From assembly GCA_007693555.1 (NCBI GenBank), contig REDJ01000200.1, positions 1 through 48,767 of the forward strand: a stretch of 48,767 nt of DNA, given 5' to 3'. Shown here in pieces: positions 19,216 to 27,792 of this stretch. Under the pieces are notes generated by a model. It had not been told where the DNA came from. It was given only the letters and a program-made list of their open reading frames with translations, and made no database searches. The DNA is from Bacteroidota bacterium. GTDB lineage: Bacteria; Bacteroidota; Bacteroidia; Bacteroidales; UBA7960. Within the stretch, counting starts at the first letter, position 1. Every line of letters begins with the position of its first letter. The position numbers were made by a program, and so were the translations under genes.

Positions 19216-19246
19216 GGGAAGAGCCGAAAACCTGACCCTTCCCTTA
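19213..19246 (+). terminator. Hairpin at the dinB stop codon
   Basis: TAAGGGAAG (19213-19221, beginning with the stop codon) pairs perfectly with CTTCCCTTA (19238-19246) around a 16-base loop. No T-run follows, so it may act as a weak terminator or only as a 3' end stabiliser. Confidence 0.4.
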
Positions 19247-19566
19247 AAGCAAAGGTTGCAGGGTATTGCCTTATTATAATTTTCCCATTTTTCTTCTCTA
19301 TCCAAATGCTGAACGCTATCTTTACTTAATTTTGCAGGTTTATTTTGGTTTTTACTCTTTTAACGTTTTACACTTAGGCAAATTTAAGTGTTTTTACCAA
19401 TTACAATATAAGTAATTTCACGAAAATTTGTTTTTCAACTTTAGAATCTTTTTATTTAATTGACAGTAAAATGATTGCATAGAAAAAAGTTGTTAACATT
19501 GTTTTAAATAGATAAATTTTATAGTTACATCGAATCTAATTACAGTTTAAAATACATTTCCCTGAC
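19247..19566. other. Intergenic region upstream of mutS2
   Basis: About 320 bases of AT-rich sequence contain no convincing gene. Two promoter-like spots for mutS2 are present: TAATTTTG at 19327-19334 (full match to TAnnTTTG but no -33 TTG) and TTG at 19490-19492 followed after 20 bases by TAAATTTT at 19513-19520. Neither is decisive. Confidence 0.35.
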
Positions 19567-22017
19567 ATGGTTTATCCTGAAAACTTCGAACAAAAAACCG
19601 GTTTTGATCAAATCCGGCAGATGCTTACACAGGCCTGCATAAGCAGTTTAGGAAAAAGTTTTGTGGAAAAACTGAAGTTTAGCAGCAGCCATAATCTTGT
19701 AAGCAGGTTACTTGACCAGACTGAAGAATTCCGGAATATCATACTATCAGGTGAAAATTACCCTACCTCCCATTTTTATAATCCTTTTATGGTTTTTGAA
19801 AGAATCAAGACCGAAGGAACATATGTGGAAACAGAAGAACTGGGAGAAATCAGATCATCTATCGAAACAATCAGTAATTTCATTCGCTTTCTACAGGCAA
19901 AAAAAAATGAAGAAACATACAAATATCCGGTTCTTAATCAATTGACTGAAAACGTTTTTATTGAACCAGATATTTTAAAAGAAATTGACAGTATCCTGGA
20001 TGAACAGAACCAGATAAGGTCAAATGCATCGCAGGAACTGGCGGCTATCAGAAGAAAAAAAAGCGAATTGGAGAAACAGGCATCGGGCAGGATCAACCAA
20101 ATCTTTCATCAGGCAAAAAAACAAGGCTGGGTATCAGATGATGCTGAACTGGCCCTGCGCAATGGAAGACTTGTTATACCTATTACCGTTGCTTATAAAA
20201 GGAAACTCAAGGGGTTCATTCATGACCATTCTGCAACCGGACAGACCGCTTTTCTTGAACCGGAAGAGATCTTTGAAACCAACAATGAAATCAGGCAACT
20301 TGAAGTGGATGAGCAAAAGGAGATAATAAGGATTCTAAAATCATTTACTGACTTTCTTCGCCCATTTCTGCCGGCTCTCAAGGAAGCTTATCTTTTTTTG
20401 GGAAAAATAGATTTTATCAGGGCCAAAGCAAAGATTGCCATTGAGATGGAAGCACAAAGACCCAAACTGGAGAACAATCCCCGGATTACCTGGATCAAAG
20501 CACGGCATCCCCTGCTTTGGTTATCATACAAGGCGCAGAAAAAGCATGTTGAACCGCTAGACCTGCAATTAGATAATAAAAAACGAATTATCGTTATATC
20601 AGGCCCAAATGCCGGGGGTAAATCTGTTTGCCTGAAAACAACAGGTTTGCTTCAGTATATGCTGCAATGCGGACTGCTTGTGCCTATGCTCGACTATTCA
20701 GAAGCGGGGATTTTTAAAAAACTATTTATTGACATTGGAGATGAACAGTCACTGGAAAACGATTTGAGCACATACAGCTCGCATTTGGCCAATATGAAAT
20801 TTTTTCTGAAAAATACCGATTCAGAAAGTCTTTTTCTTATTGATGAGTTTGGTGCCGGAACAGAGCCCAGGCTCGGAGGAGCAATAGCAGAAGTGATTCT
20901 GGAAAAACTTGCAGACAAAAAAGCATTTGGGGTTGTGACTACACACTATGCCAATCTCAAAATCCTTGCAGGTAAAAAAGAGGGTATCATTAATGGTTCC
21001 ATGCTTTTTGATACACAAAAGATGCGCCCTTTATTTCGCTTAAAATCGGGAAATCCCGGTAGCAGTTTTGCATTTGAAATAGCAAAAACAATGGGTATTG
21101 AAAAAGATTTGCTGGCTAAAGCAGAAAAAATTGCAGGCGAAAAACACGTTGACTTTGAAAGGCAACTTCAGGATCTTGAATTGAAAAAACTGGAAATTGA
21201 AGAAAAAGAAAGACAGTTAAAGGCAGGAGATTCCTTCCTTTCTGAAATGATAGAAAAATATCAAAAACTTCACTCCGAACTTGAACAGCGCAAAAATGAA
21301 ATTCTTGTTCAGGCACGAAAGGAGGCCCAAAAGATATTAGGTGACTCCAATCGCATGATTGAGAAAACCATCAAAGAAATCAGGGAATCAGCAGCAGATA
21401 AGGAAAAAACAAAAAAACTCCGGGAGGAATTGGAAGAGTTTATAAAAAGCCAGGAAGTAAAAGATGATTTTCCCGTAGATGAAAACCTCATTCAAAAGAA
21501 GAAAAAGCAAAAGCTAAAAACAACCGCACCTATTCTTGAAACAGAAGATGGCCCCATCAGCAAAGGAGATTTTGTTCGCATAAAGGGTCAACAGACACCT
21601 GGTGAGGTTACCGGGATTGGAGAAAAAGAAGCTATGGTAGAATTTGGAGGTATCATAATAAGGACTTCACTGAATAAACTGGAAAAAATCAGCAAAAAAT
21701 CTGTAAGAAAAACTGAAAAAACTTCAAGGGTGAAATATGATTTTGATATCAATCAAAAAGCCAGTGAGTTTAACCCTCTGCTTGATGTCAGGGGCAACAA
21801 TGTTGAAAAGGCTTTGATAAAGTCGCGCCGCTTTATTGATGATGCCGTATTGCTTGGGATAAAAACATTAAAAATAGTACATGGCACCGGAGATGGTATT
21901 CTGCGCCAAGCACTTCGGGATTATTTGAAAACCATACCCGAAGTAACAAAAACACGTGATGAGCATCCTGACCGCGGAGGAGCAGGATGCACACTTATTG
22001 AAATGAAGATTAAATGA
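19567..22017 (+). CDS. mutS2: Endonuclease MutS2
   Basis: This 816-residue protein belongs to the MutS2 branch, which binds branched DNA and ribosome-related targets and limits recombination; it lacks the mismatch-recognition domain of MutS. Visible are the N-terminal core helices, the Walker A GPNAGGKS (about 345-352), the Walker B region LFLIDEFGAGTEP (about 420), the signature THYANLK, a long coiled coil (about 520-640) and a C-terminal Smr nuclease domain (about 735-816) with LDVRGNNVEKAL and the HGTGDGILR motif. The Smr loop normally reads HGxGxGxLR, so the catalytic part looks intact. The length is typical. The gene stands alone between dinB and a convergent thioredoxin-like gene. Confidence 0.95.
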   Translation: MVYPENFEQKTGFDQIRQMLTQACISSLGKSFVEKLKFSSSHNLVSRLLDQTEEFRNIILSGENYPTSHFYNPFMVFERIKTEGTYVETEELGEIRSSIETISNFIRFLQAKKNEETYKYPVLNQLTENVFIEPDILKEIDSILDEQNQIRSNASQELAAIRRKKSELEKQASGRINQIFHQAKKQGWVSDDAELALRNGRLVIPITVAYKRKLKGFIHDHSATGQTAFLEPEEIFETNNEIRQLEVDEQKEIIRILKSFTDFLRPFLPALKEAYLFLGKIDFIRAKAKIAIEMEAQRPKLENNPRITWIKARHPLLWLSYKAQKKHVEPLDLQLDNKKRIIVISGPNAGGKSVCLKTTGLLQYMLQCGLLVPMLDYSEAGIFKKLFIDIGDEQSLENDLSTYSSHLANMKFFLKNTDSESLFLIDEFGAGTEPRLGGAIAEVILEKLADKKAFGVVTTHYANLKILAGKKEGIINGSMLFDTQKMRPLFRLKSGNPGSSFAFEIAKTMGIEKDLLAKAEKIAGEKHVDFERQLQDLELKKLEIEEKERQLKAGDSFLSEMIEKYQKLHSELEQRKNEILVQARKEAQKILGDSNRMIEKTIKEIRESAADKEKTKKLREELEEFIKSQEVKDDFPVDENLIQKKKKQKLKTTAPILETEDGPISKGDFVRIKGQQTPGEVTGIGEKEAMVEFGGIIIRTSLNKLEKISKKSVRKTEKTSRVKYDFDINQKASEFNPLLDVRGNNVEKALIKSRRFIDDAVLLGIKTLKIVHGTGDGILRQALRDYLKTIPEVTKTRDEHPDRGGAGCTLIEMKIK

Positions 22018-22027
22018 TTATTTTTTA

Positions 22028-22056
22028 TGCGAAAGAAAGCAAAATTCAATTTCGCA
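22028..22056. other. Hairpin between convergent mutS2 and thioredoxin-like genes
   Basis: TGCGAAA (22028-22034) pairs with TTTCGCA (22050-22056) around a 15-base loop. It fills the 40-base gap between two convergent stop codons. Neither side has a clear T-run after the stem, so its strength as a terminator is doubtful. Confidence 0.35.
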
Positions 22057-22057
22057 A

Positions 22058-22603
22058 CTACTTTATGATATTACCTTCAAAATTACTGATGAATTCATCA
22101 AGGTTAGGCTGATGAATAAAAACATCATCATTGAAAAATACCAGGATGGGTTCGAAGTCCCTGGGCTCACGATAACCGGGAATAGCAGTAATAAGATTTA
22201 ATTCTTCATCGAAAAATGCTACTGAAGGATAACTCATTCTCCCTTGCAAAAGAGCTCTTGCAAAATTATGAGTAGCTCTTCTCTCACCAGGGTTTTCATT
22301 GACATACTCTACTCCCCGGAAAGTAATTGGCTCTTCCTGTTCAGCATTGAGCTTTACTGCATAAAAATTTTCATTGATGTATTCAATGATATAAGGATGA
22401 GAAAATGTGTTTGCTTCCATTCTTTTGCACCAACCGCACCAATCGGTATAAACATCAACAAATATTTTTCTGGGTTCCTGCAAAACTTTCTTCTCAGCTT
22501 CTTCTATTGTCATCCAGTTTATTTTGGCATTGTTACCTTCATTTGCCATAATGCTTGAATTTATAACCATAAGTGCCGCAATAGCAATAACTGTTTTAAT
22601 CAT
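22058..22603 (-). CDS. Secreted thioredoxin-like protein (DUF255/thioredoxin_7 type)
   Basis: The 181-residue protein has a cleavable-type signal peptide (MIKTVIAIAALMVINSSIMA) and a thioredoxin fold with the redox motif WCGWC (Cys56, Cys59), preceded by KIFVDVYTD. The spacing after the motif (KRMEANTF, then YINENFYAVKLNAEQEE) is that of the thioredoxin_7 group rather than classical thioredoxin. A cis-Pro position appears in YPSVAFFD. It probably works as a disulfide reductase or isomerase in the periplasm; its partner is unknown. It is transcribed alone, convergent with mutS2. Confidence 0.85.
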   Translation of the reverse strand: MIKTVIAIAALMVINSSIMANEGNNAKINWMTIEEAEKKVLQEPRKIFVDVYTDWCGWCKRMEANTFSHPYIIEYINENFYAVKLNAEQEEPITFRGVEYVNENPGERRATHNFARALLQGRMSYPSVAFFDEELNLITAIPGYREPRDFEPILVFFNDDVFIHQPNLDEFISNFEGNIIK

Positions 22604-22980
22604 GTCTGATGAATTTTATGTACTAATTTACATTAATCAAATTTAATGCTAAAAATTTATTTTCATGTTTTAAACAGCATAAAAGGTGAAATGTTGTGAA
22701 TATTTAATACAAAATAGAAGAGATTCTTTATCTGCAAAAAAGCTGTAATCCTTTTATCTTAAAAAAAACTGTCAATGCTATCCAGTTAAAAATGCTTGAA
22801 AACTAAGTAATTGAGTTCATCGAGCTTACAGTTCTTCGCTTCACTATATTCCGCACAGAATGATCTCTGGGAAAGCCTGTCATGCTGAGCAAAGCGAAGC
22901 ATCTCGTTGTTTTTGTCGGAAACTACTGAAAAACTACCTAAAATTTATAATTTCGCAGAGTTAAAAATTATTAAGGTCCT
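22604..22980. other. Intergenic region with a bipartite repeat, upstream of the permease
   Basis: The 377 bases between divergent genes hold no convincing open frame. The repeat at 22831-22906 is the only clear structure. A promoter-like TAATTTCG near 22952 lies just before the permease start, one base off the -7 consensus, with no good -33. Confidence 0.4.
22831..22906. repeat. Degenerate bipartite dispersed repeat (CATGCTGAGC...GAAGCATCTC type)
   Basis: The right arm (22877-22906) carries GTCATGCTGAGC followed by AAAGCGAAGCATCTCG. It folds on itself as ATGCT-GA-GC-AAA-GC-GA-AGCAT, with two G/A mismatches inside the stem. The left arm (22831-22862) carries TTCTTCGCTTCACTATATTC then CAGAATGA, resembling the reverse orientation of the same unit with an insertion. 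Sequences of this form are found scattered between genes in many Bacteroidetes genomes. No encoded protein is seen. Confidence 0.6.
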
Positions 22981-24201
22981 GTGTATTTTTTCAAAAAAAA
23001 GAAAGAAATTCATTTATCGCCCGGAAAAATTGTCTGGCGGAAGTTCCGATCAAACATTACTGCAATTTCAGCCTTTTCATTGATTGTTTTTGCTGTGGGA
23101 TTAGCTACACTGGGTTATCTAATCACCCCGGATTCCACACCTTTTGCAAATGACCAGAACCTTGAGCTCTCGGTGAAAAGCCCCGGCACAAAAGTTACAT
23201 TTCTCAAAGTACGTAAAAATATAGAAGCAAGGCATCAGGTTTTTTTTCAGACGATGATTTGGGGCAAGCCTTCTGCTTATGAAACAATCCCCATTGAAAA
23301 CTATGCCCGGGAGGCAGACGGAATCACCATAAACAAATACACCGGATACGAAGGATTTGAGGGAATGGAATTAACTATTCCTTTTGCAGATGTATTGTTT
23401 CCAACAGATTCATTCTACGTTGCAGACAATCAAATCCGGGCGTATTTCAGAGGTGAACTTTCCGGGTATCTTTCATCAGATGAAGCCTGGGACAAAATTA
23501 TTAATGACAATATTTACGTAAAAACATTTTGGCTGGGTACCGACAGATTTGGCAGAGATTTACTAAGTCAGATCATCATTGGGGCTAGAGTATCACTCTC
23601 GGTAGGATTTATAGCCATAAGCATTGCTCTTTTATTGGGAGTGTTGCTTGGAAGTCTGGCCGGATTCTTCAGAGGCAGGATTGACAATTTTATAATGTGG
23701 CTGATAAATGTTGTTTGGTCAATACCTACATTACTTTTGGTGATTGCAATAACTTTTGCCCTGGGAAAGGGCTTCTGGCAGGTTTTTATTGCTGTAGGTT
23801 TAACCATGTGGGTAGATGTGGCCCGTGTTGTAAGAGGACAGATAATAAGCCTGAGGGAGAATGAATATGTTGAAGCTGCGCGAGCCCTGGGATTGCCAAA
23901 CATTCGCATCATTGCAAGGCATATACTTCCAAATATTACCGGACCGGTGGTCGTAATTTCCGCCGCAAATTTTGCATCAGCAATCCTGATCGAAGCAGGT
24001 TTAAGCTTTTTAGGTATCGGTGTGCAGCCTCCCATGCCCTCATGGGGAACCATGATTCGCGAAAATTACGGTTATATTATCCTGGATAAAGCTTATCTGG
24101 CTGTGATACCGGGTTTATGTATTATGTTGCTTGTTATGGCGTTTATGCTTGTTGGAAACGGTTTGAGGGATGCTCTTGATAAAAGCCCTGTAAACTATTG
24201 A
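22981..24201 (+). CDS. Oligopeptide/dipeptide-type ABC transporter permease (OppC-like)
   Basis: The 406-residue protein starts with GTG. The first membrane helix is near residues 20-45. A periplasmic insert of roughly 120 residues follows, and the C-terminal half is a standard binding-protein-dependent permease domain with the EAA-type loop (EYVEAARALGLPNIRIIARHILPNI) that contacts the ATPase. OppC proteins are usually near 300 residues, so the insert is a real extension (GMELTIPFADVLFPTDSFYV region). The LGTDRFGRDLLSQII segment before the second helix is a classic OppC/DppC mark. No OppA, B, D or F gene is nearby, so the rest of the transporter must be encoded elsewhere. Substrate unknown. 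Confidence 0.88.
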   Translation: MYFFKKKKEIHLSPGKIVWRKFRSNITAISAFSLIVFAVGLATLGYLITPDSTPFANDQNLELSVKSPGTKVTFLKVRKNIEARHQVFFQTMIWGKPSAYETIPIENYAREADGITINKYTGYEGFEGMELTIPFADVLFPTDSFYVADNQIRAYFRGELSGYLSSDEAWDKIINDNIYVKTFWLGTDRFGRDLLSQIIIGARVSLSVGFIAISIALLLGVLLGSLAGFFRGRIDNFIMWLINVVWSIPTLLLVIAITFALGKGFWQVFIAVGLTMWVDVARVVRGQIISLRENEYVEAARALGLPNIRIIARHILPNITGPVVVISAANFASAILIEAGLSFLGIGVQPPMPSWGTMIRENYGYIILDKAYLAVIPGLCIMLLVMAFMLVGNGLRDALDKSPVNY

Positions 24202-24202
24202 A

Positions 24203-26719
24203 TCAGTTCTTTCCCGGAAATGCAATACTTACCTGCAAACCTCCGTCATTTTCAATTTTCCAAACACCTCTTAACTGTTCCTCAACAATAACCTTAACCA
24301 GATGCAACCCCATGGATTTCGTATTGGAAACATCAAATTTCTTTTTCATACCAGAACCGTTGTCAATCACCTGAAGTTCATAACCCGATTCACTTTCGGT
24401 AAAATAAACATCAACCTGCTTTTTATTGTTTCTCTTCCCTTTATTTTCATTGAATGCATGTTTTAATGAATTGGTAAGCAATTCATTCACTATCAGCCCA
24501 CAGGGTACGGCAAAATCTATATTCAAATAATTACTTGTAGCATGTAAATGATTTTTTACTTTAACACCTTTATGGTAAATACTTACAAGATTTGCAGAAA
24601 TCCTGTCCAGATAATCATCAAACTTTATTTCTGTCAGATTATTAGATTTATATAATTCTTCATGTACAAAAGACATGGCAGAAATCCTTTGCTCAAGCTC
24701 AAGAAAAGCTTCTTTTTCCGGCTTTCCCTGGATCTCTTGAATTTGTAATCTAATAAGTGATATAATCACCTGCATGTTATTTTTTACCCTGTGATGTATT
24801 TCATGAATCAATGTTTCTTTTTCTCTTAAGTCGCTCATTACCCGAGCTTCGGAGTCTTTTCTCAGGGTTATATCTTCAATCATTAAACTTACAGATTGAA
24901 TGGTTTGATCCATATCACTCAACACCGGGTTGCTATAAATTTTGAAATATTTTTTATTTCCTTCTTTAGAATAAAAAACTTTCTCCATTTCTTTAGATTC
25001 TCCCCTTAGAGAGAAAAATAAAACGTCATTAACCAGTTCATTTACTGAAGAGGTTGTTGATAAGAAAAACGAATCACCCGTTTTAAGCATTGTATTGATA
25101 AATTCGGGTGACCATTTTTGAGCCTTTTCATTAAAAGCAATAATATTGAGTTCATTATCAAATAAAATCATTGCATGAGCATGTGTCTTTAAAATGGCTT
25201 TAAGATCATTATCAGTTTTGGAAATTAAAGATTTAGCTTCCTGTTCTTTTTTAAGCAATGCAATTTTATTGCGTTGCCTGATCATTAAAAATGTAAAAGC
25301 TGCGGCAATGACTGTCACAAATAATAAAATTGCCAGTAGAAAAACAAGAGTACCTGACTGGCGTGCTTTCAGATTTATCAGTGCCTTCTCCCTCTCAAGT
25401 ATTTCTATCCTTTGTTGCTTTTCACGTGCTTTTGATTCAATTTCCAGCTCATTAATCTGTCGCGCAATTTGTTCATCCAGAATTTCCCGGCTAATTACAT
25501 GATACTCAAGAGCCAGTTCATAAGCCCTTTTGTACAGACCTGCCAAAGCATATAATTCAGCCAACTGCTCTGTAGCCAACTGTAATACAAACTTATAATT
25601 GTGATTGCGGGCAATCTCAAGCCCCTTTGTGGTATTATCAATTGCTGCATTTATATTGCCGGATTGCTTAAAAACTCTTCCAATATTAATGAATGACAAG
25701 GCTGCTATTCTTTGTTCTCCTACCTGCAGTGATAAGTCAAGTGACTTGCTATAATACTCCCTGGCTTTATTGAAATCATTAAGTTCGGCATGTAATACTC
25801 CCAAATTATTGTAACTCTCAACCATATCTGCCTGGTAGTTCAAATCAGTACGAATACTCAGACTTTTTTCAAGGTTCTCAAAAGCTTTTCCAAAATCACC
25901 CTTATTTTGATATGTAAGCCCAATATTGTTAAATATGGCTGCAACGCGTTGGTGTAAACCCAGCTCCTGAAAAACTTCGAGCGCTCTTTTATATAAATAA
26001 AGTGCTTCATCCCAATTATTTAACTGAAAATAAATTCCAGCAATATTATTGAAGCTTTGAGCCATTCCTTCATGGTTATCATTTTTGGTATATATTTCCA
26101 GTGCGAGTTGAAAATTCCTTAATGCTTCCCACATATTTGCCTGCCTTGCTTCAATAATTCCCATACTGCTTAAAGCAATGGCTATTCTTACAGAGTCTTG
26201 CAACTCCTGATAAATTTCAAGTGCCTCACGATAATAATCACGTGCAACACCAAATACTCCCTGTCTGCTGTATACAACTCCAATATCGTTAAGTAGCTTG
26301 GCAAATTTTGTATCCACCTCTTTTCTGTAAGGAGTAGTGTAATAATCCCTGATTTGAAGCAATACTTCCTGCGCCTGACTATATCTTTCAAGAGCCTCTT
26401 CATAATTTCCAAGAGTTGAGTAAACTATACCTATGTATCTCAAACTTTTTGCACGTAGTATTTCAAGCTGAGGTATAAGGCTTTTTTCACGCGTTTCTTC
26501 TTTTATTTTAGAACCCAGATTAAATGCAGTTTCGTAATAATATATAGCTCGTCCCGGATCGCTGTTTTCATATTTATCACCCAGCTCAATGTATAATCTG
26601 ACCTTTTCGATAGGATCTTCAGTGGTTTGGATTTGCTTCAAAAGAGAATTTTTTTCATCTGCCAGGATATTATTGCTATACAGTAATATCAGTAAAAAAT
26701 TCACAAAAAAAGTTTTCAT
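24203..26719 (-). CDS. TPR-PAS sensor histidine kinase (HisKA_2 type)
   Basis: I start at Met 26719 (838 residues), where MKTFFVNFLLILLYSNNILA makes a signal peptide; the frame is open to 26761. The periplasmic part is a chain of tetratricopeptide repeats (about 40-400; repeated GNYEEAL, YNNLGVLH-type units), then a coiled coil and a membrane helix (SGTLVFLLAILLFVTVIAAAF). A PAS-like domain follows, then the HisKA_2 box HEIHHRVKNNMQVIISLIRLQ split as HEIHHRVKNN and MQVIISLIRL, and a HATPase domain (ELLTNSLKHAF, DNGSGM, SMGLHLVKVI). No receiver or output is attached, so it must signal to a separate regulator. Its stop lies one base from the stop of the convergent permease gene. Confidence 0.88.
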   Translation of the reverse strand: MKTFFVNFLLILLYSNNILADEKNSLLKQIQTTEDPIEKVRLYIELGDKYENSDPGRAIYYYETAFNLGSKIKEETREKSLIPQLEILRAKSLRYIGIVYSTLGNYEEALERYSQAQEVLLQIRDYYTTPYRKEVDTKFAKLLNDIGVVYSRQGVFGVARDYYREALEIYQELQDSVRIAIALSSMGIIEARQANMWEALRNFQLALEIYTKNDNHEGMAQSFNNIAGIYFQLNNWDEALYLYKRALEVFQELGLHQRVAAIFNNIGLTYQNKGDFGKAFENLEKSLSIRTDLNYQADMVESYNNLGVLHAELNDFNKAREYYSKSLDLSLQVGEQRIAALSFINIGRVFKQSGNINAAIDNTTKGLEIARNHNYKFVLQLATEQLAELYALAGLYKRAYELALEYHVISREILDEQIARQINELEIESKAREKQQRIEILEREKALINLKARQSGTLVFLLAILLFVTVIAAAFTFLMIRQRNKIALLKKEQEAKSLISKTDNDLKAILKTHAHAMILFDNELNIIAFNEKAQKWSPEFINTMLKTGDSFFLSTTSSVNELVNDVLFFSLRGESKEMEKVFYSKEGNKKYFKIYSNPVLSDMDQTIQSVSLMIEDITLRKDSEARVMSDLREKETLIHEIHHRVKNNMQVIISLIRLQIQEIQGKPEKEAFLELEQRISAMSFVHEELYKSNNLTEIKFDDYLDRISANLVSIYHKGVKVKNHLHATSNYLNIDFAVPCGLIVNELLTNSLKHAFNENKGKRNNKKQVDVYFTESESGYELQVIDNGSGMKKKFDVSNTKSMGLHLVKVIVEEQLRGVWKIENDGGLQVSIAFPGKN

Positions 26720-26794
26720 GTCCTTGTATTCAGTCCGTTCTGATTTTGAAATGTTAAACAAATATAAGGATTAGATAGTTACAAAAACAAGAAA

Positions 26795-26811
26795 AGGCGC
26801 TTTATGCGCCT
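26795..26811 (-). terminator. Terminator of the SiaB-SiaC operon
   Basis: On the minus strand AGGCGC-ATAAA-GCGCCT is followed by TTTCTTGTTTTTG. The short GC-rich stem with a T-rich tail lies 86 bases after the stop of the small coiled-coil gene and before the TPR kinase gene, so it separates the two transcription units. Confidence 0.7.
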
Positions 26812-26896
26812 CTTTATTGTTAAATTGATATTTTAATCATCTCATTGATTTAGTTCGTCATTGTTTAAGAGAACCTTTTATGAAGTTTTTATAAAA

Positions 26897-27220
26897 TTAT
26901 TTATCAGTAGCTTTTATATAAAACATCAATATTGTGTTTAATTCCCTCACATTCTTCTCAGATTCAACAAGTTTCTCATTCAAAACTTCAATTTTTTCTT
27001 TTGCTTTTAAGAGTTTATGTTGTGAAACATCTCCAATACGGGTTATCTTAACTGTATCTTTTAATAAGAGTTTGTAGTCTTCCAGGAGTTTTCCAAAGGC
27101 TTCACGAACTTCATCTTTTGAAGCTTTATCGTTTTCTGAGAGCTTCTGATAGTTGTCTATTTTTTGAAATTCTTTACTAAAAATTTCCAGAACTCCATCG
27201 TTCTTTTTATCCTCTTTCAT
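26897..27220 (-). CDS. Small coiled-coil protein resembling a cyclase stalk, third gene of the SiaB-SiaC unit
   Basis: This 107-residue protein is almost wholly helical and highly charged, with no signal peptide. The segment at about 44-70 (KLLEDYKLLLKDTVKITR, then IGDVSQHKL) and the following heptads up to residue 96 resemble the linker found just before GGDEF or phosphatase domains (LxRIxDxxQxxLxxxxxxIxxLNxxL). Here the protein ends 11 residues later with no catalytic domain. It follows the SiaC-like gene by 13 bases. In Pseudomonas aeruginosa, SiaC binds the stalk of the cyclase SiaD, so by analogy this could be the SiaC-binding partner. That role is inference; the protein itself has no named family that I can assign. 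Confidence 0.6.
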   Translation of the reverse strand: MKEDKKNDGVLEIFSKEFQKIDNYQKLSENDKASKDEVREAFGKLLEDYKLLLKDTVKITRIGDVSQHKLLKAKEKIEVLNEKLVESEKNVRELNTILMFYIKATDK

Positions 27221-27233
27221 TTAGCTTTTGGAT

Positions 27234-27617
27234 TTAAATTTTGTCAACAGGGATAAGTTTGAAGTTGAGATCCATTTCCATAAAAAGCTTCTCTCCACTA
27301 TCAAGGCTATCTTCGTCATCTTCACTGTAATACCAGTTAACATTGATTTTGTGGTCGGCTTTATGATTTTTCTCCAGTATTTCAAGTAAATTCATAAAGC
27401 ATTTTGAAGTACTGGTGTTAAAATAGTATATATAAAAGTTAACATCCAAAACGGATTCACCCTTTTCAAAATACTTCTCAACCCATTCGTATACAGGCTG
27501 ATAGAACTCGTTGGCATTTTCAGGATAGCTCGAGCCATAAAATCTGATTTCCTTTTTCTGAATGTCAGATTTTATTTCCGGGGTATATTTGGTTCCTTCA
27601 ATTACTAAATTTTTCAT
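27234..27617 (-). CDS. SiaC-family regulatory phosphoprotein (DUF1987)
   Basis: The 127-residue protein matches the SiaC fold: a beta-rich start with TKYTPEIK, GSSYPENANEFYQPVYEWVEKYF split as GSSYPENANEF and YQPVYEWVEKYF, then NFYIYYFNTSTSKCFMNLLE with the key Thr-Ser cluster. Thr68 falls in FNTSTSK, the same place as the Thr phosphorylated by SiaB in P. aeruginosa SiaC. The C-terminal part has an acidic stretch (YYSEDDEDSLDSGE) and a final LNFKLIPVD. It is expected to bind a partner when unphosphorylated. It lies 175 bases after the SiaB-like gene and 13 bases before the coiled-coil gene. Confidence 0.85.
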   Translation of the reverse strand: MKNLVIEGTKYTPEIKSDIQKKEIRFYGSSYPENANEFYQPVYEWVEKYFEKGESVLDVNFYIYYFNTSTSKCFMNLLEILEKNHKADHKINVNWYYSEDDEDSLDSGEKLFMEMDLNFKLIPVDKI

Positions 27618-27792
27618 TTAAATTTAATTTAGTTAATTTTTTCTTATGATAAGAGGTATTTATTCTTTGTTTATCTCCTTTTCTTGTTTACGAAAAATAC
27701 AGCAAAGTGGTTACATGATGTAATAAAACTCTGATAAAGAAAAACCAGATTTAAAACCTGCTGCAAAAAAGAACTTATATCAACACCTATCA

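Noticed and set aside
23568-24053. Minus-strand open frame of 161 codons
   Set aside because: It is antisense to the conserved permease domain of the OppC-like gene; long shadow frames are common opposite hydrophobic segments.
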